Virus record (IMG/VR): IMGVR_UViG_3300021961_000053
Span: 1-64,000 of that record
Direction: 5' to 3' (one strand)
Source of the DNA: a virus
DNA length: 64,000 bases
Shown here in pieces: positions 25,957 through 33,059 of the stretch (positions within the stretch are counted from its first letter, which is position 1; each line of letters begins with the position of its first letter). The position numbers and the translations under genes were made by a program. Below the pieces are notes generated by a model. It did no database searches. It had not been told where the DNA came from and saw only the letters and a list, made by a program, of their open reading frames with translations.

Positions 25957-27207
25957 ATGACCCTGACTCTTCGCCCTCACCAGCAGCGTATGCTCGATGC
26001 TCTGCTGACTGCTGCTAAGGGTCGCCTGACCTGCCCTACAGGCGGCGGCAAGACCCTTGTGATGATCCTTGACACCCTGCGTCGCCTGCAGCAGGCAGAC
26101 CGCCCCCAGACCATTGTAGTGGTCTCTCCTCGCATCCTGCTCTCTGTGCAACTCTTTGAAGAGTTCTTTGCTGAGCTGAATGGCAAGGTTGATGTTGCTA
26201 CCCTCCACGTTCATAGTGGTGAGGTTGAAGGCAACAGCACCACCAAGATCGGTGAGATTGCTTGCCATGCTGCTGTGTGTAAGACTGCTGGCATTCACCA
26301 ACTGATCTTCACCACCTACAATTCTCTGCGTCGCATCAACGAGGCAGGTATTGATGTGGATACCATCTATTATGATGAAGCACACAACTCTGTCCGCCGT
26401 GACTTCTTCAAAGAAGTTGCTGCTGCTACTCTGACTGCTAAGCAAGCATACTATCTGACTGCCACTCCTAAGTATCGTGGTGGTGCTATCAGCATGAACA
26501 ACACTGATGTGTATGGTTCTGAACTGATCAATGTCCCTGCTCCCGAGCTGATTGCTAACGGTAGCATCATTCCTCCCACCGTTCAACCTCACGTTGTTGA
26601 TTTTGAGCGCAACAAGTCTCTGCTTGCTGCTGAGAACGACCGTGAAGTGCTGGTAGATATCATCAACAAACTTGATAATGATGCTGCCCAGAAAATCCTG
26701 GTTGCTGCTCCTAACACTCGTGTGCTGTGGGCATTGCTGTCTCAAACCAATGTGATGGCAGAGTTTGCTGCTAAAGGTTATGACGTGCTGCATATTACCA
26801 GCAAGTACGGTGCTTATGTCAATAAGAAGAAAGTTGGTCGTCAAGAGTTCTTTGACACTCTTGATGCATGGGGTAAAGATCCTAGCCGCAAGTTCATCAT
26901 GTTCCACTACAGCATTCTGTCTGAAGGCATCAACGTGCCTGGTCTGACCCATACCATTCTCCTTCGCAATCTTCCTGTGATTGAGATGGCACAGACCATC
27001 GGACGTGTGATCCGTCTTGACCGCCAGGATGCTGCTGATATTGCCTCTGGCAAGATCCCTGCTGGCAAACTTGACTTCTACCGCAAGAAGACTGGTTTCG
27101 TGACTGTACCTGTCTTCACCAACTATGGCAAGCAGACTGAGAAGCGCCTGCAGCGCGTTGTGGATGCCATCTTTGTCAAAGGTGTTGCTGCCACTGAGTT
27201 TGCCTAA
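25957..27207 (+). CDS. DEAH-box superfamily-2 DNA/RNA helicase (416 aa)
   Basis: Motifs in order: Q-motif-like RPHQQRMLDAL (6-16), Walker A CPTGGGKT (26-33), DEAH (140-143), LTATP (167-171), EGINVP (323-328) and QTIGRVIR (346-353). All are intact, so an active ATP-dependent helicase is expected. Size and architecture resemble the compact helicases of T4-like cyanophages and T4 UvsW, which remodels branched DNA and R-loops and helps switch from origin-dependent to recombination-dependent replication. That specific role is inferred. The gene has its own promoter, sits between terminators, and uses many more C/G-ending codons than the fibre genes. Confidence 0.9.
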   Translation: MTLTLRPHQQRMLDALLTAAKGRLTCPTGGGKTLVMILDTLRRLQQADRPQTIVVVSPRILLSVQLFEEFFAELNGKVDVATLHVHSGEVEGNSTTKIGEIACHAAVCKTAGIHQLIFTTYNSLRRINEAGIDVDTIYYDEAHNSVRRDFFKEVAAATLTAKQAYYLTATPKYRGGAISMNNTDVYGSELINVPAPELIANGSIIPPTVQPHVVDFERNKSLLAAENDREVLVDIINKLDNDAAQKILVAAPNTRVLWALLSQTNVMAEFAAKGYDVLHITSKYGAYVNKKKVGRQEFFDTLDAWGKDPSRKFIMFHYSILSEGINVPGLTHTILLRNLPVIEMAQTIGRVIRLDRQDAADIASGKIPAGKLDFYRKKTGFVTVPVFTNYGKQTEKRLQRVVDAIFVKGVAATEFA

Positions 27208-27221
27208 AGGTTAAGAATGTA

Positions 27222-27243
27222 TGAGGGAATGCGGATTCCCTCA
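27222..27243 (+). terminator. Perfect hairpin after the helicase gene
   Basis: TGAGGGAAT (27222-27230) pairs with ATTCCCTCA (27235-27243) around GCGG. Only a weak T-rich stretch follows, so it may be a terminator or an mRNA 3' end. Confidence 0.55.
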
Positions 27244-27269
27244 CATTTACATCTAAAATACTACTACTA

Positions 27270-27278
27270 TGCTACACT
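27270..27278 (+). promoter_or_regulatory. Extended -10 promoter (TGC TACACT)
   Basis: TG-n-TACACT 3 nt before the start codon at 27282. If used, the transcript would be essentially leaderless. Confidence 0.35.
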
Positions 27279-27281
27279 AAC

Positions 27282-27464
27282 ATGGATCAAGTAAAGCACG
27301 ACAAACGCCGTGATGCTCTCGGTTTATTCTACGAGAGCGTTTTGAAACCAGATCCTGAGCTGCGCCAGTGCGCCCACAATCAAGAATGTTTCCATGAATT
27401 GATGGAGTGGCGCTCTGAAGTGCTAGAATATCTTGACAACCGCCGTAACGAGGAATTTCACTGA
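27282..27464 (+). CDS. Hypothetical 60-residue protein
   Basis: A charged, helical product with HNQECFHELMEWRSEVLEYL. It overlaps the next gene by one base (TGATG) and is first of a five-gene chain to 28423. Confidence 0.6.
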   Translation: MDQVKHDKRRDALGLFYESVLKPDPELRQCAHNQECFHELMEWRSEVLEYLDNRRNEEFH

Positions 27465-27754
27465 TGACTATTGAAGGACGCCCTGAATTGAACGTTGATT
27501 GGAAAGAACAGTATGCTAAGCAGCGTCGCAATCGCCTAGCAGACAGCATCAACGAGTATCTTGAGGATGATGAGGTGACTATTGATGAATTCTATAACGA
27601 TCTGAAGGCAGAGATTGAGGAGATTATCACTTATCATAAAAAGCGCAAGGAAAATGCCGAGGGTGCCCTCCAGTTGGTCCTCGGACATCGCAGCGTCACT
27701 TTTGACGAAGATCTAAGCCAGAAGTGGAAAATGGACATTCCTGGACGTTACTGA
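27464..27754 (+). CDS. Hypothetical 96-residue protein
   Basis: A helical, highly charged product; residues about 20-62 are Glu/Lys/Arg-rich and may form a coiled coil. TGATG junctions on both sides imply coupled translation. Confidence 0.65.
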   Translation: MTIEGRPELNVDWKEQYAKQRRNRLADSINEYLEDDEVTIDEFYNDLKAEIEEIITYHKKRKENAEGALQLVLGHRSVTFDEDLSQKWKMDIPGRY

Positions 27755-27999
27755 TGAATGAGAAAGCACGTTTGCTGCTAGCACTGCAGCAAATAAATAA
27801 CATCACCAAACTTATCCAAGACAATCAGTACAAAGATTACATGTACCAGAATCTTGTGAAGGTTGAGGTAGAACTACAACGCCAACTCACAAACATTACT
27901 TATCATGAGCGAAGAAGATTTCAAGACAGCGGTGCAAAACATGCTGATGATGCAGAACAACAACGATCACAACTTCCAGATCTTACAGGCACAAATTGA
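27754..27999 (+). CDS. Hypothetical 81-residue protein
   Basis: I chose the ATG at 27754, which overlaps the previous TGA. Residues 1-52 (LLLALQQINNITKLIQDNQY, then VELQRQL) look like a helical hairpin. The last 30 residues overlap the next gene by 95 nt and are low in coding character, so the natural product may be shorter. Confidence 0.55.
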   Translation: MNEKARLLLALQQINNITKLIQDNQYKDYMYQNLVKVEVELQRQLTNITYHERRRFQDSGAKHADDAEQQRSQLPDLTGTN

Positions 28000-28105
28000 C
28001 AATCTGCAAAAGCAACTGACTGAACTGAATGATCTGAAAGAAATGTTCCGTCTCCCTAAACCAGAGAATCAAAACCGCGAAGCATTTACCCAGATTGACG
28101 AATGA
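27905..28105 (+). CDS. Hypothetical 66-residue coiled-coil protein
   Basis: Heptad-like spacing in FQILQAQIDNLQKQLTELND suggests a coiled coil at residues 24-45. It overlaps the preceding gene by 95 nt and the next by 4 nt (ATGA). Confidence 0.6.
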   Translation: MSEEDFKTAVQNMLMMQNNNDHNFQILQAQIDNLQKQLTELNDLKEMFRLPKPENQNREAFTQIDE

Positions 28106-28371
28106 AATTCCAGTATGGTATGATGGTTGAGTACCGCCACACTCGTGGTTGGGTCAATTTTATTGACGATCAGTACATTACCATCTGTTATGTCGATAGA
28201 CCAGATCGATCTTCGCATACTGGTCGTTATCAAGCAAACCTTGTCGTTTTTCGTAATTATTGGCATGAAGTACGCAGTTGTGTGGATGAAACAAAAGAAG
28301 AACAAGCAGACGAAACAACAAGCTATTTTCTACAATCTAGAGGATGCGATTATGTGGGAGCAGCACATTAA
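28102..28371 (+). CDS. Hypothetical protein, probably frameshifted (89 aa as read)
   Basis: Residues 1-60 (YGMMVEYRHTRGWVNFID, YITICYVDRPD, GRYQANLVVFRNYWHEV) look like a compact beta domain. From about nt 28300 the frame degrades, while the +1 frame gives a plausible tail (FYNLEDAIMWEQHI, then TEHAKTELHPIWGDS) ending at 28423. The natural gene probably spans 28102-28423 with a +1 shift in the A-rich stretch 28283-28320. Confidence 0.5.
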   Translation: MKFQYGMMVEYRHTRGWVNFIDDQYITICYVDRPDRSSHTGRYQANLVVFRNYWHEVRSCVDETKEEQADETTSYFLQSRGCDYVGAAH

Positions 28372-28433
28372 CATGACTGAACACGCAAAGACAGAGTTGC
28401 ACCCAATCTGGGGTGACAGTTGAAGAACTGGTT

Positions 28434-28458
28434 GGGGCGCTTGACACCGCCCCTTTTT
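28434..28458 (+). terminator. Rho-independent terminator with -35 box in its loop
   Basis: GGGGCG (28434-28439) pairs with CGCCCC (28448-28453) and TTTTT follows. The 8-nt loop contains TTGACA. Confidence 0.85.
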
Positions 28459-28469
28459 CATGCCATAAT
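28441..28469 (+). promoter_or_regulatory. Consensus sigma70 promoter (TTGACA-17-CATAAT)
   Basis: TTGACA at 28441-28446, a 17-nt spacer and CATAAT at 28464-28469 with an extended TG. It is the best promoter in the window and drives the nuclease-like/methyltransferase pair. Confidence 0.85.
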
Positions 28470-28491
28470 ATCAGTATCAAAACAACACATC

Positions 28492-29316
28492 ATGACACCG
28501 CTCCAGCGCCTTGAGTCCATTTTAACCGCAGTATATGACAATGCTAGACATTTAGAGACTGCTGCTGATCAAGTATACATGTCATGCTTCCGAACAGGAA
28601 CTGATCTTGTTGCTCTCCTGGATAACATTCAGTCCGATAAGGTGTTTGATGTAAATACTTTTAGCGCAGCATCTGCTGGCAATATCTTTGATTACATACA
28701 AGAAGAGTTTCGTGAATGTGTTTCACGTTTTGTTAATATTACTGCTGGTGGAAATGGCGGTATGGCGTCAATTGGGCGTGGAGAGTTCATGATTTCGTTC
28801 GCTAGTAATTTCCAAGCGAAGATTAGCAAGGCAGGCAAGGGAGATCTGGAATATGTTGTCAAACGCATCAATGAAGAAGTAAAGTGGAACGGTGGTAAGA
28901 TCGAAGTATCTAAAACTCAAGGTAAAGAAGTTTATAAGACCTTTATTTCTCTGCTGAAGCAGAACAATGATATTGATCTTATCATCAAAGACTTCCTCCC
29001 CTTCCGTAAAAAAGATAAAAAAGTTTATGATGCTGACACCATTGCTGTCTTGAATTCTTATTTTTGGCAAGCTGTCTCTGGGCAAAAATGTGGTCCTCTC
29101 ACAGACTCTGAGTTGAAAAAACTCTGTCTCCGTTGTGCCTTTGACCTCACCTTCACTAAATCTGATTCTATTTTAATTGTCAATGAAGATGGTAAGTTCG
29201 TTCGCTTTACAGATGCAGATACTGCTGTAGAATACTACCACAATAAAATTGATAAAGTTGATCTGGAAATTCGTGCCAAGCAAACCAATCCCATCGCCAT
29301 TTACTTATTTGTATGA
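28492..29316 (+). CDS. Putative PD-(D/E)XK-type nuclease (274 aa)
   Basis: I chose the ATG at 28492, 23 nt after a consensus promoter; an in-frame ATG at 28420 lies upstream of that promoter. Residues 95-100 (GRGEFM), 117-120 (GDLE) and 128-131 (EEVK) reproduce the E...D...ExK pattern of PD-(D/E)XK nucleases, with GGK soon after. The adjoining methyltransferase starts inside the stop codon (ATGA), as in restriction-modification operons. The C-terminal half (IIKDFLPFRKKDK, LCLRCAFDLTF) matches nothing I recognise. Restriction or host-DNA degradation is inferred from motif and context; a structural protein with a chance motif remains possible. Confidence 0.5.
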   Translation: MTPLQRLESILTAVYDNARHLETAADQVYMSCFRTGTDLVALLDNIQSDKVFDVNTFSAASAGNIFDYIQEEFRECVSRFVNITAGGNGGMASIGRGEFMISFASNFQAKISKAGKGDLEYVVKRINEEVKWNGGKIEVSKTQGKEVYKTFISLLKQNNDIDLIIKDFLPFRKKDKKVYDADTIAVLNSYFWQAVSGQKCGPLTDSELKKLCLRCAFDLTFTKSDSILIVNEDGKFVRFTDADTAVEYYHNKIDKVDLEIRAKQTNPIAIYLFV

Positions 29317-30080
29317 CTTTTGATTTACAACTAGGTGACTGTCTGGACCTCATGCGTGAGATTCCAGATGAATCCATCGATTTTATTTGCTGTGACCCAC
29401 CCTACGGCACCACCACCATCAAGTGGGATGAGATTTTAGATTTTGATGCCATGTGGGAGCAATATGGTCGCATCATTAAACCCCAGGGCATGATGTGTCT
29501 GTTTGGATCACAACCATTTTCTGCACAGTTGATATGCTCCAAGATCAACTGGTTCAAGTATGAATTGGTGTGGAACAAGAACAAGTGTGGTTCTCCTGGT
29601 CTTGCAAAGTATAGACCCATGAAGACACATGAAAATATACTGCTGTTCTCTAAGAAACCAGGCGGAGTATATAATCCTCAGATGGAGGTTGGAGAACCAT
29701 TTAAAAGAAAGAGTAAGAACCCAGAAGGATATGTGAGCAAAAGAAATCCTCATGGTTATGGACTGAAACCAGTGAAAGAGTTTGAGAACAATGGCACACG
29801 CTATCCTAAGTCTGTTCTGAATATCTCACGCGATTTTAGCGCACAACAGCAAGTACATCCCACACAAAAACCTGTGCCTTTGATGGAGTGGTTGATCAAG
29901 ACATACTCTAATGAGGGTGATACTGTGCTCGATAATTGCATGGGATCTGGTTCTACTGGTGTTGCCGCAGTGAAACTTAATCGTAAGTTCATTGGCATGG
30001 AGTCAGACACAGAATACTATTCTATCGCTGAAAAGAGAATAAAAGAAGCGGATAGAGTTGACATCAATCATTTTTTGTGA
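29313..30080 (+). CDS. Site-specific DNA methyltransferase (255 aa, beta class)
   Basis: Catalytic motif IV DPPY lies at residues 28-31, motif X-like HPTQKPVPLMEW at 182-193 and the AdoMet-binding motif I DNCMGSGSTG at 207-216, with the acidic FIGME (227-231) as motif II. The order IV-X-I is the beta class, which methylates N6 of adenine or N4 of cytosine. All key residues are intact and the length is normal. It overlaps the putative nuclease by 4 nt. It may self-protect phage DNA, evade host restriction, or complete a phage-borne restriction-modification pair; the target site cannot be read from sequence. Confidence 0.9.
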   Translation: MTFDLQLGDCLDLMREIPDESIDFICCDPPYGTTTIKWDEILDFDAMWEQYGRIIKPQGMMCLFGSQPFSAQLICSKINWFKYELVWNKNKCGSPGLAKYRPMKTHENILLFSKKPGGVYNPQMEVGEPFKRKSKNPEGYVSKRNPHGYGLKPVKEFENNGTRYPKSVLNISRDFSAQQQVHPTQKPVPLMEWLIKTYSNEGDTVLDNCMGSGSTGVAAVKLNRKFIGMESDTEYYSIAEKRIKEADRVDINHFL

Positions 30081-30098
30081 TAAAATAATTTAGTAACT

Positions 30099-30121
30099 AG
30101 AAACAGACAATTTCTGTTTCT
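30099..30121 (+). promoter_or_regulatory. Perfect 9-bp inverted repeat, operator or hairpin
   Basis: AGAAACAGA (30099-30107) and TCTGTTTCT (30113-30121) flank CAATT, 26 nt before the next gene. A TAAAAT -10-like box lies just upstream (30081-30086). There is no T tract, so an operator is as likely as a terminator. Confidence 0.55.
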
Positions 30122-30146
30122 CTCTAAACATTTAAGGAGACCTATT

Positions 30147-31238
30147 ATGTCTTTTGCAACACCACCAATCATTGAACGAGTTATGTTCTATGACTGGTTA
30201 GATGAAAAAAAGTACCTAGTCAATCCAATTGAGAGACCGTACAAGGAACGAGCAAAACGAGCTGATGTCATTGACCGATTTAATCCATGGCAGTCTATCC
30301 ATTATCTTGGTCACGCTACGGAACTCCAAGTAGATGATGTTGATGAAGTCAGCGGTATAAAATATAAGAAAGGAACCATATTCAAGTTGGATATGCATAC
30401 CAGACCCCAAGTAATCATCAATGGGGATAGTGATGCAACTCCAGAGTTAATTGATAAAAACGGTGGATTTTTAATTTCCAAGGAGAAAGCTTTCAGCATT
30501 AAAGACGTAAAAGCACAGTACAAGCGGCATGACAGTGCAGAGGCAGTAGAAAAAAGATCTGATGCAATGTATTCTGCTTTCTATTCTGCTTACTATGATA
30601 CTCTGGTTCCACAACCAGATAATCCTGCCTTCATGAAGGCTCAACCGCTTTCATATGCTGCATTCTACACATTTGGATGGGATGAAATAAAGAAAAAAGG
30701 ATTCAAGTCTGACAGTGGGTTAGATCAAGAAACACTTTCTTATGCTGTGAAAGCATTTATGTCCTATTACGACAAACTTGATAACATCACTTTTAACACT
30801 AAAAAGATGTCATCAAAGAGTGATGCGGCACATGTGTATGCTTCTATCAGATGGGATAGTTGGTTGTATTTTGCTAGTCTGATGGTTGGTCATCATCATA
30901 ACTGGTCGCCTGCTTGGTATCAGACAGTTCTGCAAATCAACAACTGTGATTTAACAGGTTTAGATCTCACTGGAAAAAAAGGATCAACAGCACTTGCTCT
31001 CCTTTGTCGTGAATGGGATCAAACTAATGGAGCACCAGCACACCCAGACAAACGTTTAAATAAAGGACAACTTGGTGGTTCGTTGATAGATCAATTGTTC
31101 TTTTTGTTTGATGCTGCTATCCAAGAACCTAATAAGAGATTCAAGAGTATTTTTACTGAAAGTAATGGATACTTTGATAATGTATACAAATTCAGATTAA
31201 ATCAATCTAAGAAGAATAGTATCTCTTACTTCTTTTAA
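30147..31238 (+). CDS. Unknown 363-aa protein with ParB-like N-terminus
   Basis: It has the strong ribosome-binding site AAGGAGA 6 nt upstream of ATG. The N-terminal 90 residues (NPIERPYKERAKRADVI, then FKLDMHTRPQVI) recall the ParB/Srx-like fold of phage proteins that carry R-x-x-x-RA...LDGHTR, though Met replaces the usual Gly. The middle and C-terminal parts (WDSWLYFASLMVGHHHNWSP, LDLTGKKGSTALALLCREWD) are not recognised. It follows the nuclease-like/methyltransferase pair and ends at a strong terminator, so the three genes form one bounded module. Confidence 0.55.
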   Translation: MSFATPPIIERVMFYDWLDEKKYLVNPIERPYKERAKRADVIDRFNPWQSIHYLGHATELQVDDVDEVSGIKYKKGTIFKLDMHTRPQVIINGDSDATPELIDKNGGFLISKEKAFSIKDVKAQYKRHDSAEAVEKRSDAMYSAFYSAYYDTLVPQPDNPAFMKAQPLSYAAFYTFGWDEIKKKGFKSDSGLDQETLSYAVKAFMSYYDKLDNITFNTKKMSSKSDAAHVYASIRWDSWLYFASLMVGHHHNWSPAWYQTVLQINNCDLTGLDLTGKKGSTALALLCREWDQTNGAPAHPDKRLNKGQLGGSLIDQLFFLFDAAIQEPNKRFKSIFTESNGYFDNVYKFRLNQSKKNSISYFF

Positions 31239-31271
31239 ATATTTCATGTGCCACTTTTCAAAGTGTCACAG

Positions 31272-31294
31272 GGGGTCCTCGTGACCCCTTTTTT
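31272..31294 (+). terminator. Rho-independent terminator
   Basis: GGGGTC (31272-31277) pairs with GACCCC (31283-31288) around CTCGT, then six Ts. GTGTCACA precedes it. Confidence 0.88.
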
Positions 31295-31297
31295 ATG

Positions 31298-31331
31298 CCC
31301 TATACTACAAAGGTAGTCAAGGGAACACCCC
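31298..31331 (+). promoter_or_regulatory. Dyad promoter cassette
   Basis: TATACT (31301-31306) with dyad ACTAC (31304-31308)/GTAGT (31313-31317), then TCAAGGGAAC and the start at 31332. It is nearly identical to the cassette at 32288. Confidence 0.7.
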
Positions 31332-31574
31332 ATGCAACTCCTGAACTCTGCCACTCAAGTCGATTTCTTTCCTGTCGCTGGTGGCAAGCGTTTCGTCAAG
31401 CGCGTGATCTGGCATCCTGGTGCTGCTAGCGAGATGATCTCCTTCTCCACCGTTGTCAAGAGCGATGCTCTCTATTCTATCCGCAACCTGATCGCTAACG
31501 GTGCTGAGGTGACTGACTTCAACACTGAAGCATACTCTGGTTCTGATTATAATCCTATGGCAGGTGCTTGCTGA
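31332..31574 (+). CDS. Hypothetical 80-residue protein
   Basis: No recognised domain. The basic patch FVKRVIWHPG and a C-terminal AYSGSDYNPM stand out. Codons favour C/T-ending forms like the helicase gene, consistent with early expression. Confidence 0.6.
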   Translation: MQLLNSATQVDFFPVAGGKRFVKRVIWHPGAASEMISFSTVVKSDALYSIRNLIANGAEVTDFNTEAYSGSDYNPMAGAC

Positions 31575-31608
31575 TCTTCAAGATCTTTTTTCCCCTGAAA
31601 CTATCACC

Positions 31609-31788
31609 ATGTTTCCATTTCTCCTGGCTACAGTTACCGCATTTCAAGATCCTAATGTTGCGCCTGAGTATATACAGCGTCATTGTGCTGCTGTCATTGG
31701 CATCCCTTATGCTTCCGACAACTTCTCAGAAGAAGAATGGTGGCAATACGTGGGATGTGTCCGTGATCATCTAAGACATGATGTTTGA
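31609..31788 (+). CDS. Hypothetical 59-residue protein
   Basis: I chose the ATG at 31609; a GTG at 31564 would add 15 residues and overlap the previous gene. The end carries EEEWWQYVGCVRDHLRH. It overlaps the next gene by 11 nt. Confidence 0.5.
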   Translation: MFPFLLATVTAFQDPNVAPEYIQRHCAAVIGIPYASDNFSEEEWWQYVGCVRDHLRHDV

Positions 31789-32065
31789 ATTTCCGCATCA
31801 ACCTCCGCGTGGTTACACATATGAAATCATGCCTCATAAGCGTAATATTCTTTCTATTTGGATCTGTAACCACAGCAAGTTTAGTTATACTGACGATACT
31901 CCTGTTAAATCCATCTGGGGATTTTATAATACAAAGACACGCGAATACATTGCTCCAATCAATGCAGAAAAACCTGGAAAAGTGGTAGCATTTGATGATA
32001 CCACGCCCTACAGCGCCATGCAGATCCTGAAACCGCTGCGCCCCAGTGTCCTATCGTTCTGCTAG
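31778..32065 (+). CDS. Hypothetical 95-residue protein
   Basis: A beta-rich-looking soluble product (SIWICNHSKFSYTDD, VKSIWGFYNTKTREY). ATG 31778 or 31781. A short hairpin AGGCG/CGCCT follows the stop. Confidence 0.6.
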   Translation: MMFEFPHQPPRGYTYEIMPHKRNILSIWICNHSKFSYTDDTPVKSIWGFYNTKTREYIAPINAEKPGKVVAFDDTTPYSAMQILKPLRPSVLSFC

Positions 32066-32110
32066 AGGCGTCTAGAAGCGCCTGTAATGCCCCTCTGACC
32101 CCTGTGACCT

Positions 32111-32287
32111 ATGAAGACTGCTGAAGTCCCCCTGACCGCCTCTGAACTGAAGTTCCTGATCGATGTGCTGTGGGGTGCTCCCATCGCCACGGTCAAGGAT
32201 GCAGCATTGCGCCATGGTCTCTCTGATTCTGACGTGGAGGGACACTTGGTAAAGTGTCTAGGATACCTCGCCTGTGAGTCCGATTGA
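32111..32287 (+). CDS. Hypothetical 58-residue protein, HTH-like
   Basis: ATG 32111, TGA 32285-32287. LTASELKFLIDVLWGAPIAT followed by KDAALRHGLSDSDVEGHLVK resembles a helix-turn-helix reader, but the match is by eye only. The stop abuts a dyad promoter. Confidence 0.5.
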   Translation: MKTAEVPLTASELKFLIDVLWGAPIATVKDAALRHGLSDSDVEGHLVKCLGYLACESD

Positions 32288-32321
32288 CCCTATACTACAA
32301 AGGTAGTCAAGGGAACGACCC
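32288..32321 (+). promoter_or_regulatory. Dyad promoter cassette (second near-identical copy)
   Basis: TATACT (32291-32296) with ACTAC/GTAGT arms (32294-32298, 32303-32307). It differs from the 31298 copy only near the start codon. Confidence 0.7.
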
Positions 32322-32477
32322 ATGATCGGTGACACCACTGAAGACAAACAACTCCGCCGCATGATCCTCAATGCTATTGAGGGTTATGACATTGAGATGC
32401 TCAAGCGCATTGCTTATGAAGTGCGTTGTGAAGAGATGGGCATCTATCCCGACCACACTTACACCAACCTGAAATGA
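32322..32477 (+). CDS. Hypothetical 51-residue protein
   Basis: A helical, charged product (LRRMILNAIEGYDIEMLKRI). It has its own dyad promoter and overlaps the next ATG by 4 nt, heading a chain of five overlapping or abutting genes to 33172. Confidence 0.55.
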   Translation: MIGDTTEDKQLRRMILNAIEGYDIEMLKRIAYEVRCEEMGIYPDHTYTNLK

Positions 32478-32629
32478 AAACCTCTTACTGGTTCCTTGCT
32501 GTCATTGCCATTCTCATGTATAATGGTTTCTTAGCACAGCGCGATGCCAAGATGTTTGAAGCATACGATCGCGCCTGTGCTGAATTGCCTACAGGGCACC
32601 CTGATTGTGTGTTTGCTAAGAAAAAATGA
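32474..32629 (+). CDS. Small membrane protein (51 aa)
   Basis: Residues 5-20 (YWFLAVIAILMYNGFL) form one N-terminal membrane or signal-anchor segment; the rest holds two cysteines. It overlaps the RlpA-like gene by 4 nt, which suggests joint envelope function. Confidence 0.55.
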   Translation: MKTSYWFLAVIAILMYNGFLAQRDAKMFEAYDRACAELPTGHPDCVFAKKK

Positions 32630-32928
32630 TTGCTGCTTTAATGTGTGGCGTTGCCACATTCTACGGCATGGGTGATGGTTTCCATGGTAACATTACTGCT
32701 TCTGGTGAGCGTTTCGATGCTTATCGATGGACTGCTGCTCACCCTTATCTCCCGATGGGTAGTAAAATCCGTGTCACGAACCAAGATAACGGCAAACAAG
32801 TAATTGTCCGTGTCAATGATCGTGGTCCATTCTCTCATGCTGATCTAGACTTATCCTATGCTGCGTTCGCGCACATAGAATCTACCCGCAAGGGTAATGC
32901 TACTGTTTGTTATCGCGTTATTGGTTAA
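32626..32928 (+). CDS. RlpA-like double-psi beta-barrel protein (100 aa)
   Basis: The family pattern is clear: ATFYGMGDGFHGNITASGERF (residues 10-30), TAAHPYLPMGSKIRV (36-50) and VIVRVNDRGPF...LDLSYAAF (59-81). The length is just the barrel domain, without the SPOR domain of bacterial RlpA. RlpA proteins bind or cleave peptidoglycan glycan strands. The short hydrophobic start (MIAALMCGVA) may be a remnant signal. Flanked by small membrane proteins it could help in lysis or wall remodelling; this is inference, and catalysis is unproven. Confidence 0.8.
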   Translation: MIAALMCGVATFYGMGDGFHGNITASGERFDAYRWTAAHPYLPMGSKIRVTNQDNGKQVIVRVNDRGPFSHADLDLSYAAFAHIESTRKGNATVCYRVIG

Positions 32929-32930
32929 TT

Positions 32931-33059
32931 ATGGAAGAAGTTTTGCTTGACCGTTACATCCTGAGCCAACTGGATGCTTATGATCTTGATCTCAGTGAAG
33001 ATAACTGGGATGAGATGCCTAAAGAACAACTATCTGATGAGGTTTTGGAATTGCTGTGA
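32931..33059 (+). CDS. Hypothetical acidic 42-residue protein
   Basis: ATG two bases after the RlpA-like stop, TGA 33057-33059. Very acidic (DAYDLDLSEDNWDEM). It overlaps a GTG start of the next gene. Confidence 0.5.
   Translation: MEEVLLDRYILSQLDAYDLDLSEDNWDEMPKEQLSDEVLELL

Noticed and set aside
25942-26952. Long open frame on the minus strand (336 codons) opposite the helicase
   Set aside because: It mirrors the helicase codon bias; the product shows no domain and the + strand gene has all helicase motifs.
28127-28300. Start of the +1-frame ORF as a membrane protein
   Set aside because: Its first 60 residues are the shadow of the better-composed gene starting at 28102; only its end looks genuine.
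31568-31774. Alternative frame over the gene at 31609
   Set aside because: The product is hydrophobic and low in charge, like an off-frame reading, and it lacks the overlap pattern of the neighbours.
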